64,000 nucleotides of DNA from Cymodocea nodosa. Taxonomy: Eukaryota; Streptophyta; Magnoliopsida; Alismatales; Cymodoceaceae. The position numbers were made by a program, and so were the translations under genes. This document shows positions 21,964 to 34,027 of this stretch, one piece after another. Each line of letters starts with the position of its first letter. Position 1 is the stretch's first letter. Under the pieces are notes generated by a model that did not search any database, was not told the DNA's origin, and saw only the letters and a program-made list of their open reading frames with translations. Where the stretch lies: contig CM072340.1 of NCBI GenBank assembly GCA_036874045.1, forward strand, positions 8,509,001-8,573,000, in the 5' to 3' direction.

Positions 21964-24212
21964 ATGGTTACTGGAAATGGTAATTTTTCTTTATATGAAG
22001 GCCAAAATCTTAATCGTCCTCCTTTATTTGATGGAATACATTTTGAATATTGGAAATATAGGATGACTGTTTTTCTTCAATGTATAGATCGTAAGTTGTG
22101 GTTCATGATTTCTAAACCATATACTTCGTTAACTACTCCTTATAATACTTGGACAATTACTGAAAAGGAAAATGAAACTCTGAATGCTAAGGGCTTAAAT
22201 ATTTTATTTTGTGCATTGAGTAATGAACAGTTCAGTAAAGTGTCAGCATGTAAATCTACTTATGAGGTGTGGTATGCATTAGAAGTTTCACATGAAGGTA
22301 CTTCTCAAGTTAAAGAGACAAAAATAAACATGTTGATTCATAAGTATGAACTCTTTAAGATGTATGAAGACGAAAATATTTCTAAGATATTTTCCAGATT
22401 TCTTGATATCATAAACTCTTTAAAATGTTTAGGAAAGAATTTTGAATAGAAGGATTTGGTGAGGAAAATTCTCATATCCCTAAGTTCTAAATGGTCTCAG
22501 AAAGTAACATCAATTGAGGAATCACGAGATTTAAATGTTTATACTATGAATGAACTTATAGGAAATTTAACAGCTTATGAAGTTCAATTAAATGAATCAC
22601 TAAGTCATAACAAACTAAAAATGAAGAAAGAAATAGCCTTCGAAATTAATTCAGATTCTGATATATCTACTGATTCTGACGAGGATTTGATTTTGCTGAC
22701 TAGGAAATTCAAGAAAGCATGGAAAGCTAGGAAACAGCAAAGGAACAAAAATGACAAACCCTCAACGTCAAAATCATTGAATGACAAGAATTCTTCATCC
22801 AGAAAGTATGTATGTTACAACTGTAAGAAACCTGGACATCTTTCTCCAAATTGTCCTATGAGGAAAAATGAAAAGCAAGGTAGGACAAATCAGAAGAAGA
22901 CGACTCAAAAAACTCAGAAAAAGTTTTACAAGAAAAAGGCTTTGAAGGTCACTTAGGATGACACGTTTGAAGAGTCTGAATCTGAGGAATCAGCATCAAA
23001 ATCTTCACATTCAGAAGGAGAACAAGAGTTAGAAGACGTTGCTCATGTGCGCTTCATGGCAGATGAGTCTGAGGTAATATCTGATCCTGAAAGTCATTCA
23101 GATTTCAACTTTGATGAATTATTATGTGCTTAGCATGCATTATTACAAAAACTTAAAGTATGTAAACTGGAAAATAAGAATATTAGAAAATCTTCATCCA
23201 TTATGGAAGAAGAAAATTGTTTCCTGTCTACTACTTTAGAAAAGTTTAAATGTGATAATGAAAATCATGCTAGAGATTTGCAAAAATTTAGATTTAATGA
23301 ATGTATCTTGCATGAACAAATACAGAATATAAATGCTGAAAAATTAAAGATAGAATCTAAAAATGAAATGTTGAGAAACAATATAAATGAACTTGAATTA
23401 GAGATAGATAAATTAAAACTGAGAGAGCAAGATTTAAATTCTACCATTGAGAAATGGAATTTAAGTCAAACTAAGTTAGACAAACTAACTAGTACCGCTA
23501 CGGTGTCTTATAAATTTGGCTTAGGATTTAATTATCCTGAATCTCAAGCCAATAAAGGATTTATTAGTTGCAGTTCAAGTAAATCTAAGACTAAAATTCC
23601 TTTTATTATGAACAAGGTAATAAATATGTAGAAGTAGATACTTCAAGGGATGAATGATGCAGTAATAATATAAATCAATGTGATTTGTCAAATTGTACTT
23701 CTAACATGACTATAAATGTTTCTAAAAATCTTGTTTCTTGTTCTGGAAATTCAGTTTCTAATGTTTCTAAAATTTCAGACAATCGTAGTAAACTGAAAAT
23801 TCAGAAACCTGAGCATGTAATTCAATACACTGGTATTAGACCAATTACTCATTCTGCATGTGATGAAACAAAAAATTCTTGTGTAGAAAAAGATTTTGTA
23901 TGTACGAAAAGTGTTAATACAACTACAAAATCTTGGTATGAACTTACAGAAATGTATAAGCATGACCAAAATAAATTAACATCTGATAAAAATATGTTTG
24001 GTCTTGATTATACTACATCTGAAAACAAAAAGAATGATTGCAAAAGCAATAATGCTATATGTGAGTATGAAGCTAATGATAAATCAATAGTACTTACAAC
24101 TAATAAGAATATAAATGATAATGTTAAATTATTTTTAAACAAAAAGAAGAAATATGCGTTTAATGAACTTGGTCCTCAACAACATTGGGTACCAAGAAAA
24201 AGTTTTTCTTAA
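21964..24212 (+). pseudogene. CpA gag
   Basis: Starts at the ATG at 21964 (NFSLYEGQNLNRPPLFDG), the conserved start of these families. UBN2-type capsid region to about 22560 (YEVWYALEVSHEGTSQVKET, FSRFLDIINSLKCLGKNFE). Zinc knuckle CYNCKKPGHLSPNCP (C-x2-C-x4-H-x4-C) at 22813-22854, basic tail, acidic Ser/Glu stretch, then a long coiled coil (23203-23500). It ends GPQQHWVPRK and a TAA at 24210. In-frame TAGs at 22447, 22954 and 23131, one frameshift near 23600 and a TGA near 23653 break it. Gag forms the cytoplasmic particle where reverse transcription occurs. Confidence 0.85.
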
Positions 24213-24215
24213 TTT

Positions 24216-25673
24216 GTGTTGCAGGAGGAAACAACATCAAAATGGATCTTGGACAGTGGAGCGTCAAGTCACATGACCGGACAAAAAAGTCTATTACAAA
24301 ATTTTACAAATACCATGAAAGGAAGTGTAATATTTGGAAACAAAAGCAAAGATAAAATCATAAGTATGGGCAATGTTCAAATAACTCCTACTTGTGTTAT
24401 TTCGAATGTACTATATGTAGAAAACCTAGGATTTAATTTGCTGAGTGTCATAAAACTAACTGAAAATGGATATTATGTAGTGTTTGAAGATAATGTATGC
24501 AAAATAATTGATAAAAATACAAATGAAATTAAGTTTATTGCTAAAAGAAAAGGTTCTGTATGTATTTTATCTTTACCTTCTAGTGTAGTTGATTTAAATT
24601 CATGTTTGCTAGCTGAAACTAGTGATGCATATCTATGGCATAGAAGGATTGGGCATATAAATATGAGACTGTTACATAAACTATCTAGAAAACATTTAGT
24701 GAGAGGTTTACCAAAGATTAAATACTCAAAGAACTTTATGTGTGATGCATGTGAGTTAGGTAAACTTCACAAAAACTCTTTTAAATCTAAAATTGATATT
24801 TCAAGCAAGAGAGTCTTAGAACTTATACATATGGATCTATTTGGACCAACAAGAATCATGAGTCTTGGTGGTAAACGGTATGTATTTGTTTTAGTAGATG
24901 ACTTCTCTAGATACACTTGGGTATATTTTCTAGCATCTAAGACAGAAGTTTTTGAAAAATTTAAAATGTTTTGCAATTTTGTTCAAAATAAGCAAAGTGT
25001 CTCTATTCAAAAACTTAGGAGTGATCATGGAACTGAATTTGATAATGATAAAATGGATAACTATTGTAATGAGCATGGCATTGATCATAGATTTTCTTTT
25101 CCAAGAGCACCATGTCAAAATGGTGTTGTTGAGAGAAAGAATAGATCACTTCAAGAAATGGCCAGAACTATGTTGAATGAACATAAGTTACCTCAAAATC
25201 TTTGGGCTGAAGTAGTAAATACAGCTTGTTATGTTATTAACAGAAGTCATTTAAGACATGTTAATAAAACTCCTTTTGAAATTATGTTTAATAGGGTTCC
25301 AAAAATTTCCTATATGAAACCATTTGGCTGCAAGTGTTTTATTCTTAATACTTAGGATAAAAGGGATAAATTTCAAGCCAAATCGGATGAAGGAATTTTT
25401 GTAGGTTACTCTACGAGAAGTAAAGCCTATAGAGTATATAACAAGACTAGGACTATTGAAGAAACCCTCCATGTAAGCTTCAATGAAAATTTTCTTAGAG
25501 AATCTCAATCTAAAGTTGATAATGATGATATGATCAATTTTCCAAATGAGTTAGAGATCAATAGAGAGATTGATGATTTATCTGAGAAAATCAAAAATAT
25601 GAACTTAAATGATCAAACTAATGATGAAAGTGATGGACTTTCAGATGTTGATGAGAATATTGAGGAAAAATAG
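24216..25673 (+). pseudogene. CpA protease-integrase (pol 5' part)
   Basis: In the same frame as RT downstream. Protease: WILDSGASSHMTG, catalytic Asp in DSGA at 24252-24263. Integrase: an HHCC finger (HRRIGHINMRLLH ... CDACELGK) at about 24639-24770, then the catalytic core with D in HMDLFGPT, D in SDHGTEFDN and E in NGVVERKNRSL, and the copia C-terminal region NKTPFEIMFNRVP. One TAG at 25353 interrupts it just before EGIFVGYSTRSKAY and another at 25671 ends the acidic linker. Apart from these two codons the reading is open, so damage is light. Confidence 0.87.
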
Positions 25674-27326
25674 AGAAATTGGCGTTATTCTTCATCACAT
25701 CCCATTACTCAAGTCATTGGTAATATTAATGAGGGAGTTAAAACTAGAGCTTCAGTAAATTTAAATAGTATGTGTATGTTTGTTTCTATGGTGGAACGAA
25801 GGAATATACAAGAAGCATTATCTGATGAAAATTGGACAGTGGCAATGCAAGAAGAACTAAATCAATTCATCAGAAATGATGTATGGGAATTAGTCTCTCC
25901 ACAAGAAAATCAGTCCATAATAGGTACAAAGTGGATCTTTAGAAACAAAACTAATGAAACTAGTCAAATTATAAGGAATAAAGCTAGATTAGTTGCACAA
26001 GGGTATACACAAGAAGAAGGATTAGATTATGATGAAGCATTTGCTCTTGTGGCTAGGTTAGAAAGTATTAGAATATTATTGGCCTATGCTTGTTATATGG
26101 ATTTTAAATTATATCAAATGGATGTAAAGAGTGCATTTCTAAATGGTTTAATTAATGAAGAAGTCTATGTAAAACAACCACCTGGATTTGAAGATATTAA
26201 AAATCCTGACTTTGTGTATAAATTGAAGAAAGCCTTATATGGTTTGAAGCAAGCACCTAGATCATGGTATGAAAGATTGTCTACTTTTTTAATAGAAAAA
26301 GGCTATATCATGGGAAAAGTGGATCATACTCTATTTATTAAGAGAGATGGTAAAGATCAGATTATTGTTCAAATATACATGGATGATATAATCTTTGGAG
26401 CAACCTCTGATAAGTTGATAGAAATATTCTCTAAAGAGATGACTAATCAGTTTGAAATGAGTATGATAGGAGAACTTTCATATTTTCTAGGACTTCAAAT
26501 TATGCAAATAGATAAAGGTATATTTTTAAATCAGGAAAAATATGCAGATGAAATGCTTAAGAAATTTAATTTTATTGATATAAGGATTCGAGGAACTCCT
26601 ATGAGTACTACTTTAAAGTTAGATATTGATGACATAGGAAAATCTATAGATCAAAGAAAATACAAAAGTATGATTGGTTCTTTACTTTATTTGACTGCTA
26701 GTAGACCTGATATTATGTTTGCTATGTGTGTTTGTGCTAGATTTCAATCTAATCCTAAAGAATCACACTTAATTGCAGTTAAAAGAATATTTATATATAT
26801 ACAAGGAACTAAAAATTTCGGACTGTATTATTCTAAGGATAGTTCAATAGATCTTATAGGATATACTGATGCTGATTATGTAGGATCTAAATCTGATAGA
26901 AAGAGTACCAGTGGCACATGTCAATTATTGGGAAATAATTTGGTGTCATGGTTTAGTAAAAAGCAAAACTGTGTAGCACTTTCTACTACAGAAGCTGAAT
27001 ATGTTGTTGCTGCACTGTGTTGCACTCAAATTCTATGGATAAGGCAAACTTTAGAAGATTTTGGATTATCTTATGATACAACTGAGATTTATTGTGATAG
27101 TAGTTCTGTAATAAATCTTTCTAAAAATCCTATATTACGTTCAAGAGCAAAGCATATAGAGGTTAGACATCATTTTCTAAGAGATAACGTAATTAAAGGA
27201 AAAATTAAATTAGAATTTGTGTCTAGTAAAAATCAATTAGCTGATATATTTATAAAACCTCTAGACGAAAATACATTCTGCAACATTAGATTAAATTTAG
27301 GTATTTGTAGGCTATGTGATGTGTAA
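25674..27326 (+). CDS. CpA reverse transcriptase-RNase H (pol 3' part)
   Basis: Open from 25674; the stretch from 25770 has 518 codons matching CpA2 almost residue for residue. [41 protein letters not shown] and the catalytic box as YMDDIIFGA (Met where CpA2 has Val). RNase H: YTDADYVGSKSDRKS, STTEAEYVVAA, YCDSSSVINLSKNP, KHIEVRHHFLRD. It converts element RNA to DNA in the particle. Stop TAA at 27324-27326. With no ATG directly after the upstream TAG, it is normally part of a polyprotein. Confidence 0.9.
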   Translation, partial: RNWRYSSSHPITQVIGNINEGVKTRASVNLNSMCMFVSMVERRNIQEALSDENWTVAMQEELNQFIRNDVWELVSPQENQSIIGTKWIFRNKTNETSQIIRNKARLVAQGYTQEEGLDYDEAFALVARLESIRILLAYACYMDFKLYQMDVKSAFLNGLINEEVYVKQPPGFEDIKNPDFVYKLKKALYGLKQAPRSWYERLSTFLIEKGYIMGKVDHTLFIKRDGKDQIIVQIYMDDIIFGATSDKLIEIFSKEMTNQFEMSMIGELSYFLGLQIMQIDKGIFLNQEKYADEMLKKFNFIDIRIRGTPMSTTLKLDIDDIGKSIDQRKYKSMIGSLLYLTASRPDIMFAMCVCARFQSNPKESHLIAVKRIFIYIQGTKNFGLYYSKDSSIDLIGYTDADYVGSKSDRKSTSGTCQLLGNNLVSWFSKKQNCVALSTTEAEYVVAALCCTQILWIRQTLEDFGLSYDTTEIYCDSSSVINLSKNPILRSRAKHIEVRHHFLRDNVIKGKIKLEFVSSKNQLADIFIKPLDENTFCNIRLNLGICRLCDV

Positions 27327-27329
27327 AAA

Positions 27330-28916
27330 ATGCTTAAACTCCATATAAAAAGATAAATATTATTGATGATGTTGTTCACCTCATAGATATTATATACTTA
27401 TTATAAATATCTAAAGTATTATATAAACTACTGCTTAAGATACTATGTATTTATTGTAAAATCATAGTAGTATCTTCTTGATTTTAAGTAGTTTATCATT
27501 TTTAATGGTTTTTACGATTTTAAGTGGAAGTGTAAATGAAAAACATTAAATACTTCTGACATTCTAAAATTTTGATTAAATGTTTTCTTTGAATCAAGAA
27601 AAATGCATATGATCATGCATAAATTTGACTTAATTGATTAAACTTGTAGAATAAGTTATATGTAACTTATCTTAAACTATTAATCAAAAGTATAAGCTTA
27701 TTGAAACTGATTCATATTCTCAGTATAATCATAGAAGTAAAAATTGTATGAGATTTGTGTTTTATTGCATCTGTATTAATGGAATACATATGTATTGTGC
27801 TTAAAATGAAAAGTGCTTACAAAGTGAAAATCTTTGAGAGTTTATTGATCAGTTTGATCACGAGCCTTTTGTACTTGAGCAGATAGGTATGTAAGGATTG
27901 TTGTCCTGAAAAAGGATTCTTTAAATCTGGCAACCTAAGGTCCTGATCAGATCTAGGATTGTTGACTGAAAGCTCATTACAAGGGTACATTAGAAAGCTC
28001 TTGTATGATTCAAGCTTTTCAAACCTACTTTTAAAGAAAATTATCAATATTTAATGTTTTGAAAAGAAAAAGTTGTTTCATTAATTACAGATATCTTTGA
28101 ATCGCATGTAGAAAATTACCAATATGACTATTGATTTATTGAATCAACATTAGTACTTTTGAAAATGTTTATTTGAGATACATTCTTTTATTCTCCTTCA
28201 ATTAATCGAATTGAGTTCAAAGTTGTGTTTTGATTCATATACAGTAGGAATTGATTCTGGAAATCATTTTTGATGATGTCAGGATAACGGAAGTCTTTGA
28301 AAAGAAAATGTAAAAGTATAGTTATACTTAACATCTATTATCACTACAAGTATATTTTGTATTTTGATTGAATATATTTGAGGTATATTTGTAGGGGGAG
28401 GATTAACAATGTCGAAAACAGATTAATAAAATTTAGAATACAAATCTTAGTTAATCTGAATTAATGTCCTCTTAAAATCTTGATGAAATAATTTAAAAAG
28501 ACAAATAAACTATTTTAGATTCAAAGGACAAAATGTTCAAATAGTTTACAATGTTCTCAAGATAATGTTAAGTTTTGCATGTGTGTTGTTTTCGGAAGGT
28601 TTTAGTTGGAAGCATCCAAAAGTTGTTTAAGTGTAATAACTAGACGTTATGTTAGATAAGGTAACGTGTAAAACTACCTCTAGACAGCGTTTTACTCGTT
28701 AGGTTGGTTAACTCAACGAGTTATACTTGAATATTTCGGGTACCTTGATTGAATAAACTTTATTCAATATTTATTTAATTTCTAAACCTGACTTCTCTTC
28801 ACGTTGAGTTATACACCTAAAAACCCTATTTAAACACTAATTACACAGGGACTTAGGTGATTTGTAAACTTTGTTAAGAAAATCTTTCCCGCTTGTTGTT
28901 GTTACAACCTGCGACG
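27330..28916 (+). promoter_or_regulatory. CpA spacer with probable internal promoter for the env-like ORF
   Basis: About 1.6 kb without a gene. Seen: a PPT-like GTAGGGGGAGGATT near 28392; an inverted repeat CTCGTTAGGTT / AACTCAACGAG at 28695-28720; a perfect palindrome with arms ATTGAATAAA / TTTATTCAAT at 28748-28768; a TATA-like TATTTAAA at 28827-28834, 90 bp before the env-like ATG. The motifs resemble those in the CpA LTR and ahead of the GyH env-like ORF. Promoter activity is inferred. Confidence 0.6.
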
Positions 28917-31202
28917 ATGGTCTCCAAGTTCTACAAAGGTCGTGGCAGAGGAAAAGGCAAAAGCAGAAGAGATGCAAAAAGAAAAGAAATAGAGAATGAT
29001 GAAGTTCCACGTACTTGGTTCAAGAAAATATTTCGAGTGGACAAAAGGTTAGAAGATCTTTATAGAGATTACTTCTTTTCTCAGGATATATTAAATGAAG
29101 TTAGACAAGAACTTCAACATACTGATGCAAGTATTACATACATGGGTATTCGAAGTAAATATGATAGAGAATACAGAATGAAATGTGCTGAGATTGCATT
29201 TTTGGAACAGTATGCAAAATATTTGGAAAAAGGTGTAGGTTCATCGAATAGAACTCCTTAAACTCCTATAAACGGTACAAGACTACATGCATTTGAGGAA
29301 GAGCATGAATTAGCTATCCCTACTCCTTTATATTCAAAACAAATAGAATCAGATATTGTTGTAGACAAAACAAAAGTTGATAGTCTTCGAAAGGTTATCG
29401 CAATAGAAAGTTCCTTAGAATAATTAAAGTAGAAAACTTTTATGGAGCAATTTGAAAAGAAAACAGCAATACTTGAAAAGGAGAAACAAAAATGTTATAA
29501 AAGAAGGAAAGTTAGAAAAATTATGTCTAAGGAAACAAAGTCTATTGAAAAAGGAAAATCAAATGAAAATTTATTTTCAAAGGACAATGTATGTCTAGAC
29601 ATTGTACCTTATTGTGCATCTGATAAACTCATCAGTTCCGAACACATTGAAACTGATGAAGATAATGAGACTTTATTTTCCTTTCCTAGAAAGCTTGAGA
29701 AGAAATCCAAGTCAAATATAAGCTCAAGTTTTTCTATTAGTACAAGTCTTGATGATGTAGAAATTGACAAATCAGAGCATCAGGCACTTGACATTGAACA
29801 AGTTATTGCTGATATAATTGACAATGTTGAGGCAGTAACTAGTTCAAAGGATGAATTGTCTAGAGTAGCAGATATTGAAATTGTTAAGACTCCAGAAGAG
29901 CTAAAAGTTAACCAGCCTTCTACGGAATCTATAGAAGCAGAGTCTGAGAATTCACAGCATGAATCAATGGAATTATCTGTTGAACAAAATGAACAATTAC
30001 AGACAGATACACCAGCTGTAGAATTTGTGGAAAAATTGTACTCTGAACATTCTATAGAGACTGAACAGATGAATGTTGAGCATATTGACAATGTTCCTAA
30101 CACTATTGAAGCTGAAGAATCAAGCTTACCTGAGCAGTTTTAAGATAATATTTTGGAAGAGGAACAACATGACATTCATTTTGAAGAAGAGGTTCCTGAA
30201 GATGAATTAAACTCTGAATCACGGCTTCAGGTATCACCTTCTTTGTGTACAATATTAAAAATTCAAGGTAATGCAATTCATTTTAGATCTGAAGAAGCAT
30301 TGCAGAAATACAATAATTTGATTACATGTCAGATTCTACATGCTTGTCCAATAAAATTCAGAAATTTGATGGAAATAAGAGATCTGTTTGAGTTTCAAGG
30401 CCTCATTAAATTCCTGCCAGTAGGAACGAAATGGAAGCAATACACAAAGCTTATTGCAGCTTTTTATAGCAATCTGGACAAGAATGGAAATTTTCTAAAA
30501 ACTCAAATAAATGAACAGGAGTTTCTATTGTCTCTTGAGTTAATTTTTGAAGTTTTAGGATTAAAGAATGAAGGTGTTGTTGTTACCAACAGATTTGACA
30601 TGATAAGACAACTGGAATGGAACATTCAGTCTTTATCAAAAATTCCAGATGTATATTCTGAAATGAGATTAATGGAAAATCTGAATGTAGAGGCAAGGTT
30701 TATTGCAAATATATTGCATGCGAATTTATTTCAGAGAGTTGAACACAATTTGGCAGTCAGCAGAAGCTATTTATATGTAACTTATGGCCTGCTGAATAGA
30801 ATTCAAATAAATTGATTTGATGTTTTTATGTCTCAACTACAGCATATGAGTTCAAAGTTATTTTATGGTGATGCAGTATGTAGAATCCTTGCAAGCCAAT
30901 TGAATTTATCCGACTGGCCCTCTAAAACTAAAGGCATGAGAGCATTTAGTGTCAAAGATTTGCAAAAATTCCAAGCCATGCATATACCTCAACGACAACA
31001 ACAACAACAACAACAACAACCTGATATAGACCATATACAACAACAACAGAATAGCAAACCCAGCTATTCAGTTCAAGCAGAACAGCAAACCCAGCTACCT
31101 CCTAACTTAGATGCAGTGCTTAACGACATCAGAAATGATATTAGGCATGTAGGAGATAAAATATGTAATTCTATAAGTGATATACTTAGGAGGGGTGGCT
31201 AA
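28917..31202 (+). pseudogene. CpA env-like ORF
   Basis: Extra ORF downstream of pol, in the position of the Sirevirus env-like gene. Start at ATG 28917. Regions in order: basic start (GRGRGKGKSRR), VPRTWFKKIF, coiled helical part to about 29260, Lys-rich coil (29442-29530), Ser/Glu-rich acidic middle, then the conserved core EEALQKY, EIRDLFEFQG, FYSNL, VLGLKNE, RFIANILHANLFQRVEH, NRIQINWFDVF, SKLFYGD, then a Gln-rich stretch (about 30990-31095) and a helical end. Stops: TAA near 29259, TAA and TAG near 29420-29435, TAA 30141, TGA 30813. I see no convincing signal peptide or membrane helix. The core resembles the plant transposon-associated domain of Athila-type ORFs (from memory, unverified). 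Confidence 0.8.
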
Positions 31203-31701
31203 CTGTTTTTGTTTGTTTCTGAATACAAAATGTAATGTTTGTATTACTTGTTTGTTTCATTGAATAATACATTTTTCTGTAAATGTGTTCAATTATTAAT
31301 CTTGTTTACAGAAATTGTTGTAGTAATTCTCTTATATATGTATATATATTCTCTGTAATTATCTTTTTGATTAATGACAAAAAGGGGGAGAAATATTATA
31401 AAAAGATGATTATGATCTTAATTGCATATATATATATATTATAAAAGGAGATGCTATTGAATGGTTATTATAATCAGACAGATGATAATTAGAAAACTGA
31501 TACTTATATAATTATTGACATTTGAGAGTTTTAGCTCTCAGAGGTAAAATTTACACAAACAATAGAAATAAGCTTAAGTGAACTTAAGTCAACAAACAAG
31601 TTTGTTGAATTAAAAGTAAACCCAACGAAGGTGCTTTGTTGAGTTATACATATTTCATAATTAATTTAATATGGTTTTGTCATCATCAAAAAGGGGGAGA
31701 T
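31203..31701 (+). other. CpA 3' noncoding region with two polypurine tracts
   Basis: Holds AAAAAGGGGGAGAAA at about 31378 and the terminal PPT AAAAAGGGGGAGA at 31689-31700, directly before the 3' LTR. No gene seen. Confidence 0.8.
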
Positions 31702-33307
31702 TGTTGAGTATTTTTGTTTTGATGATGTGTGCTGAATGAAAATAATCATATTTGCTCAATTACTATTGCTTGTGAAAAGAAATTAAAATCATCAATTAAT
31801 ACAGAAAAAGCTTACTAATATAAATACTTGTCTGTATTGGATCTGAAGTTAATAACTAGTCGTTTCGTTGCATTAATTTCTCATTTAGCTAAACGTTAAG
31901 TTAACGTGTGTTTTTATTGAAAAGCATGATATGTTTTAATGTTATATCTTCTGAACAGTGCACGTTTAGACAACTCGTTAAGTTAGAGTTTTGTTTGTAT
32001 AGAGGTCACGTGAGAACTCGTTAAGTTAGAGGCTTAAAGGTTAAAATAGGTCACGTGATAACTCGTTAAGTTAGTGAGTAAAAGAAGAGACAAACTCGTT
32101 AAGTTATTATTATACACGTGGTGAAATTATAAGTTACGAATGTTGTATTGTATCACGTGAGGTGCACATGTTTAACTCGTTAAGTTAACATAACTAAACG
32201 CGTTGAGTTGCTATATTGAACACTAAGGCAACGCGTTAGGTTAGCGTTATAAACTTAAGTTGTTATTTTTGCACGTGGTAAAATTCTTATTATAAAAACA
32301 TTTGTTTATTACTGGTTCGTTGAGTTATCATAACACAACGGAGATGGTTCGTTGAGTTATCATAGCACAAAGGAGATGGTTCGTTGTGATAGGATAACAC
32401 CACGGACATAGTTCGTTGAGTTAGCTATAGTACTTGTCACGTGAAATGGCACATGAGGAACTCGTTAAGTTAGAAACGTTAAGTTATATATATACTTGTG
32501 TTACTCGTTTAGTTAACATTAAAGTAATGACTTCTTATTACACTGATGAAAAACTTTTAGACGAGAAAGTTTATTTTGTAGGAAATTTTTCAGAGATCCA
32601 GGACTAATGATTAAAGAAAATTCGAAATATAAACGTGGGTTAGAACGTGTGTGTTTCGATGAAGGAAAAAGAAAAGACGTGGAGAAGTGGAAAGCTGGTG
32701 GTGGTTAAACGTGAAGGATATGCATGAAATGAAGATACAGTATAAAAGGCATAGAATTCTAGTTGATCAATTTATCCTTGCACACAAAACGAAAAATCTT
32801 TTCTAGGATCAAACCATCCCTGCACACCAAAAGAAAAATCTTTTTCAAGGATCAAAAACACCTTCTCGGGGAAAATCTCTCAAGTGGAAGAAAGTTCAGT
32901 GAAGCATAAAAAGCTAAGATTTTCGTCACTAAAGATTTGAAGTATCAAAAGAAAGCAATTTCGGTGATGCATGAAAAGACAAGATATTCGTCATTGAAGA
33001 ATTGCTGAAGAAGAAAAAGAAGAAGAAGAAAGATCTCAAACAGAGAGAAAAGTTTTAAATTCCACAAATTAGTTTTCTTTGTTTGTAGTTATGAAATTGT
33101 TTAGATGATACATGGTATCGAAATATAATTGCATCTACAATTTCTAAGGAGAATTGAATTGTATATTGTAATTGAAACCTTGAATAAAAATGATTTTATG
33201 AAAACAATGTCTCGACTTGTTTTTGAGTTTTAAAGTTTCAATTATATTTCAGAAAATATTAAAGATACGCAATTCACCCCCCTCTTGTGTAGCCATATGA
33301 TCCTACA
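31702..33307 (+). repeat. CpA 3' LTR
   Basis: 1606 bp. At least twelve copies of CTCGTTAAGTTA / TTCGTTGAGTTA-type motifs at 31972-32515 mixed with CACGTG cores (for example 31998, 32053, 32155, 32437). TATA box TATAAAAGG at 32741-32749. Ends with the ATTCACCCCCCTCTTGTG block and ATCCTACA. Confidence 0.92.
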
Positions 33308-34027
33308 GACCTTATTTTCATTAAGCATAGTTCTAGCCATTTCTTGAAGAGATCTATTCTTTCTCTCTACAACTCCATTCTGAGGAGGGGCTCTAGGAAA
33401 GGCAAATCTATGTTCTATTCCTAGATCTTGGCAAAGTTTTTCCATATTTTCATTTTCAAATTCCCCTCCATGATCACTCTTATTTTTCTGAACTTTCAAT
33501 TGCTTTTCATTTTGAATCATATTCAAAAAAATTTTAAATTTCACAAATACTTCACTCTTATCTCTTATAAGTATTACCCAAGTATATCTTGAAAAATCAT
33601 CAACTAGAACAAATACATATTTCTTTCTACCTAAACTTTCTATTCTAGTAGGGCCAAATAAATCCACGTGAATTAATTCCAAAATTCTTTTAGATATAAT
33701 TTGCTTTCTTGATTTAAAAGAACTCTTCTTCTGTTTTCCCAATTCACATGCATCACAGATTTTATCCTTTTTAAATTTCAAATTGGGTAATCCATCTACT
33801 AGGTTCTTCTTAGCTAACTTATCTAGCTGCTTCATATGAATATGACCTAGTCTACGATGCCATAACCATGCATTGTCCAAATTATTAGCAATTAAACAGG
33901 AATCAGCAGAAGAAACATCATTAGGTAAATTTAGAAAATAGACATCATTTCTTCTATGAGCAATAAATTTGATTTCATTAGAATTTTCATCGATAACAAG
34001 GCACTTCTTAGATTTAAACAAAACCAT
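33308..34027 (-). pseudogene. CpB integrase, N-terminal part
   Basis: Minus-strand copia integrase: HHCC finger (HRRLGHIHMKQLD ... CDACELGKQ), core D in HVDLFGPT, D in SDHGGEF and E in NGVVERKNRSLQEM. It is cut at 33308 by CpA and continues at 20271. The upstream end is frameshifted from protease by the 40-bp tandem repeat at 34001-34120. Confidence 0.85.

Larger units (their letters stand above)
20272..33307 (+). mobile_element. CpA: near full-length Sirevirus-like copia element with env-like ORF
   Basis: 13.0 kb. 5' LTR 20272-21762 (1491 bp), PBS, gag, protease, integrase, RT-RNase H, spacer, env-like ORF, PPT, 3' LTR 31702-33307 (1606 bp). Target duplication AACCT (20267-20271) / GACCT (33308-33312), one mismatch, inside CpB integrase. 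The LTRs are highly similar apart from an 88-bp and a 27-bp gap, so it is probably among the younger insertions. Lineage assigned from the copia domain order, the extra ORF and multiple PPTs. Confidence 0.92.

Noticed and set aside
24767-25508. Minus-strand readings opposite CpA integrase
   Set aside because: Shadows of the pol frame with no motif of their own.
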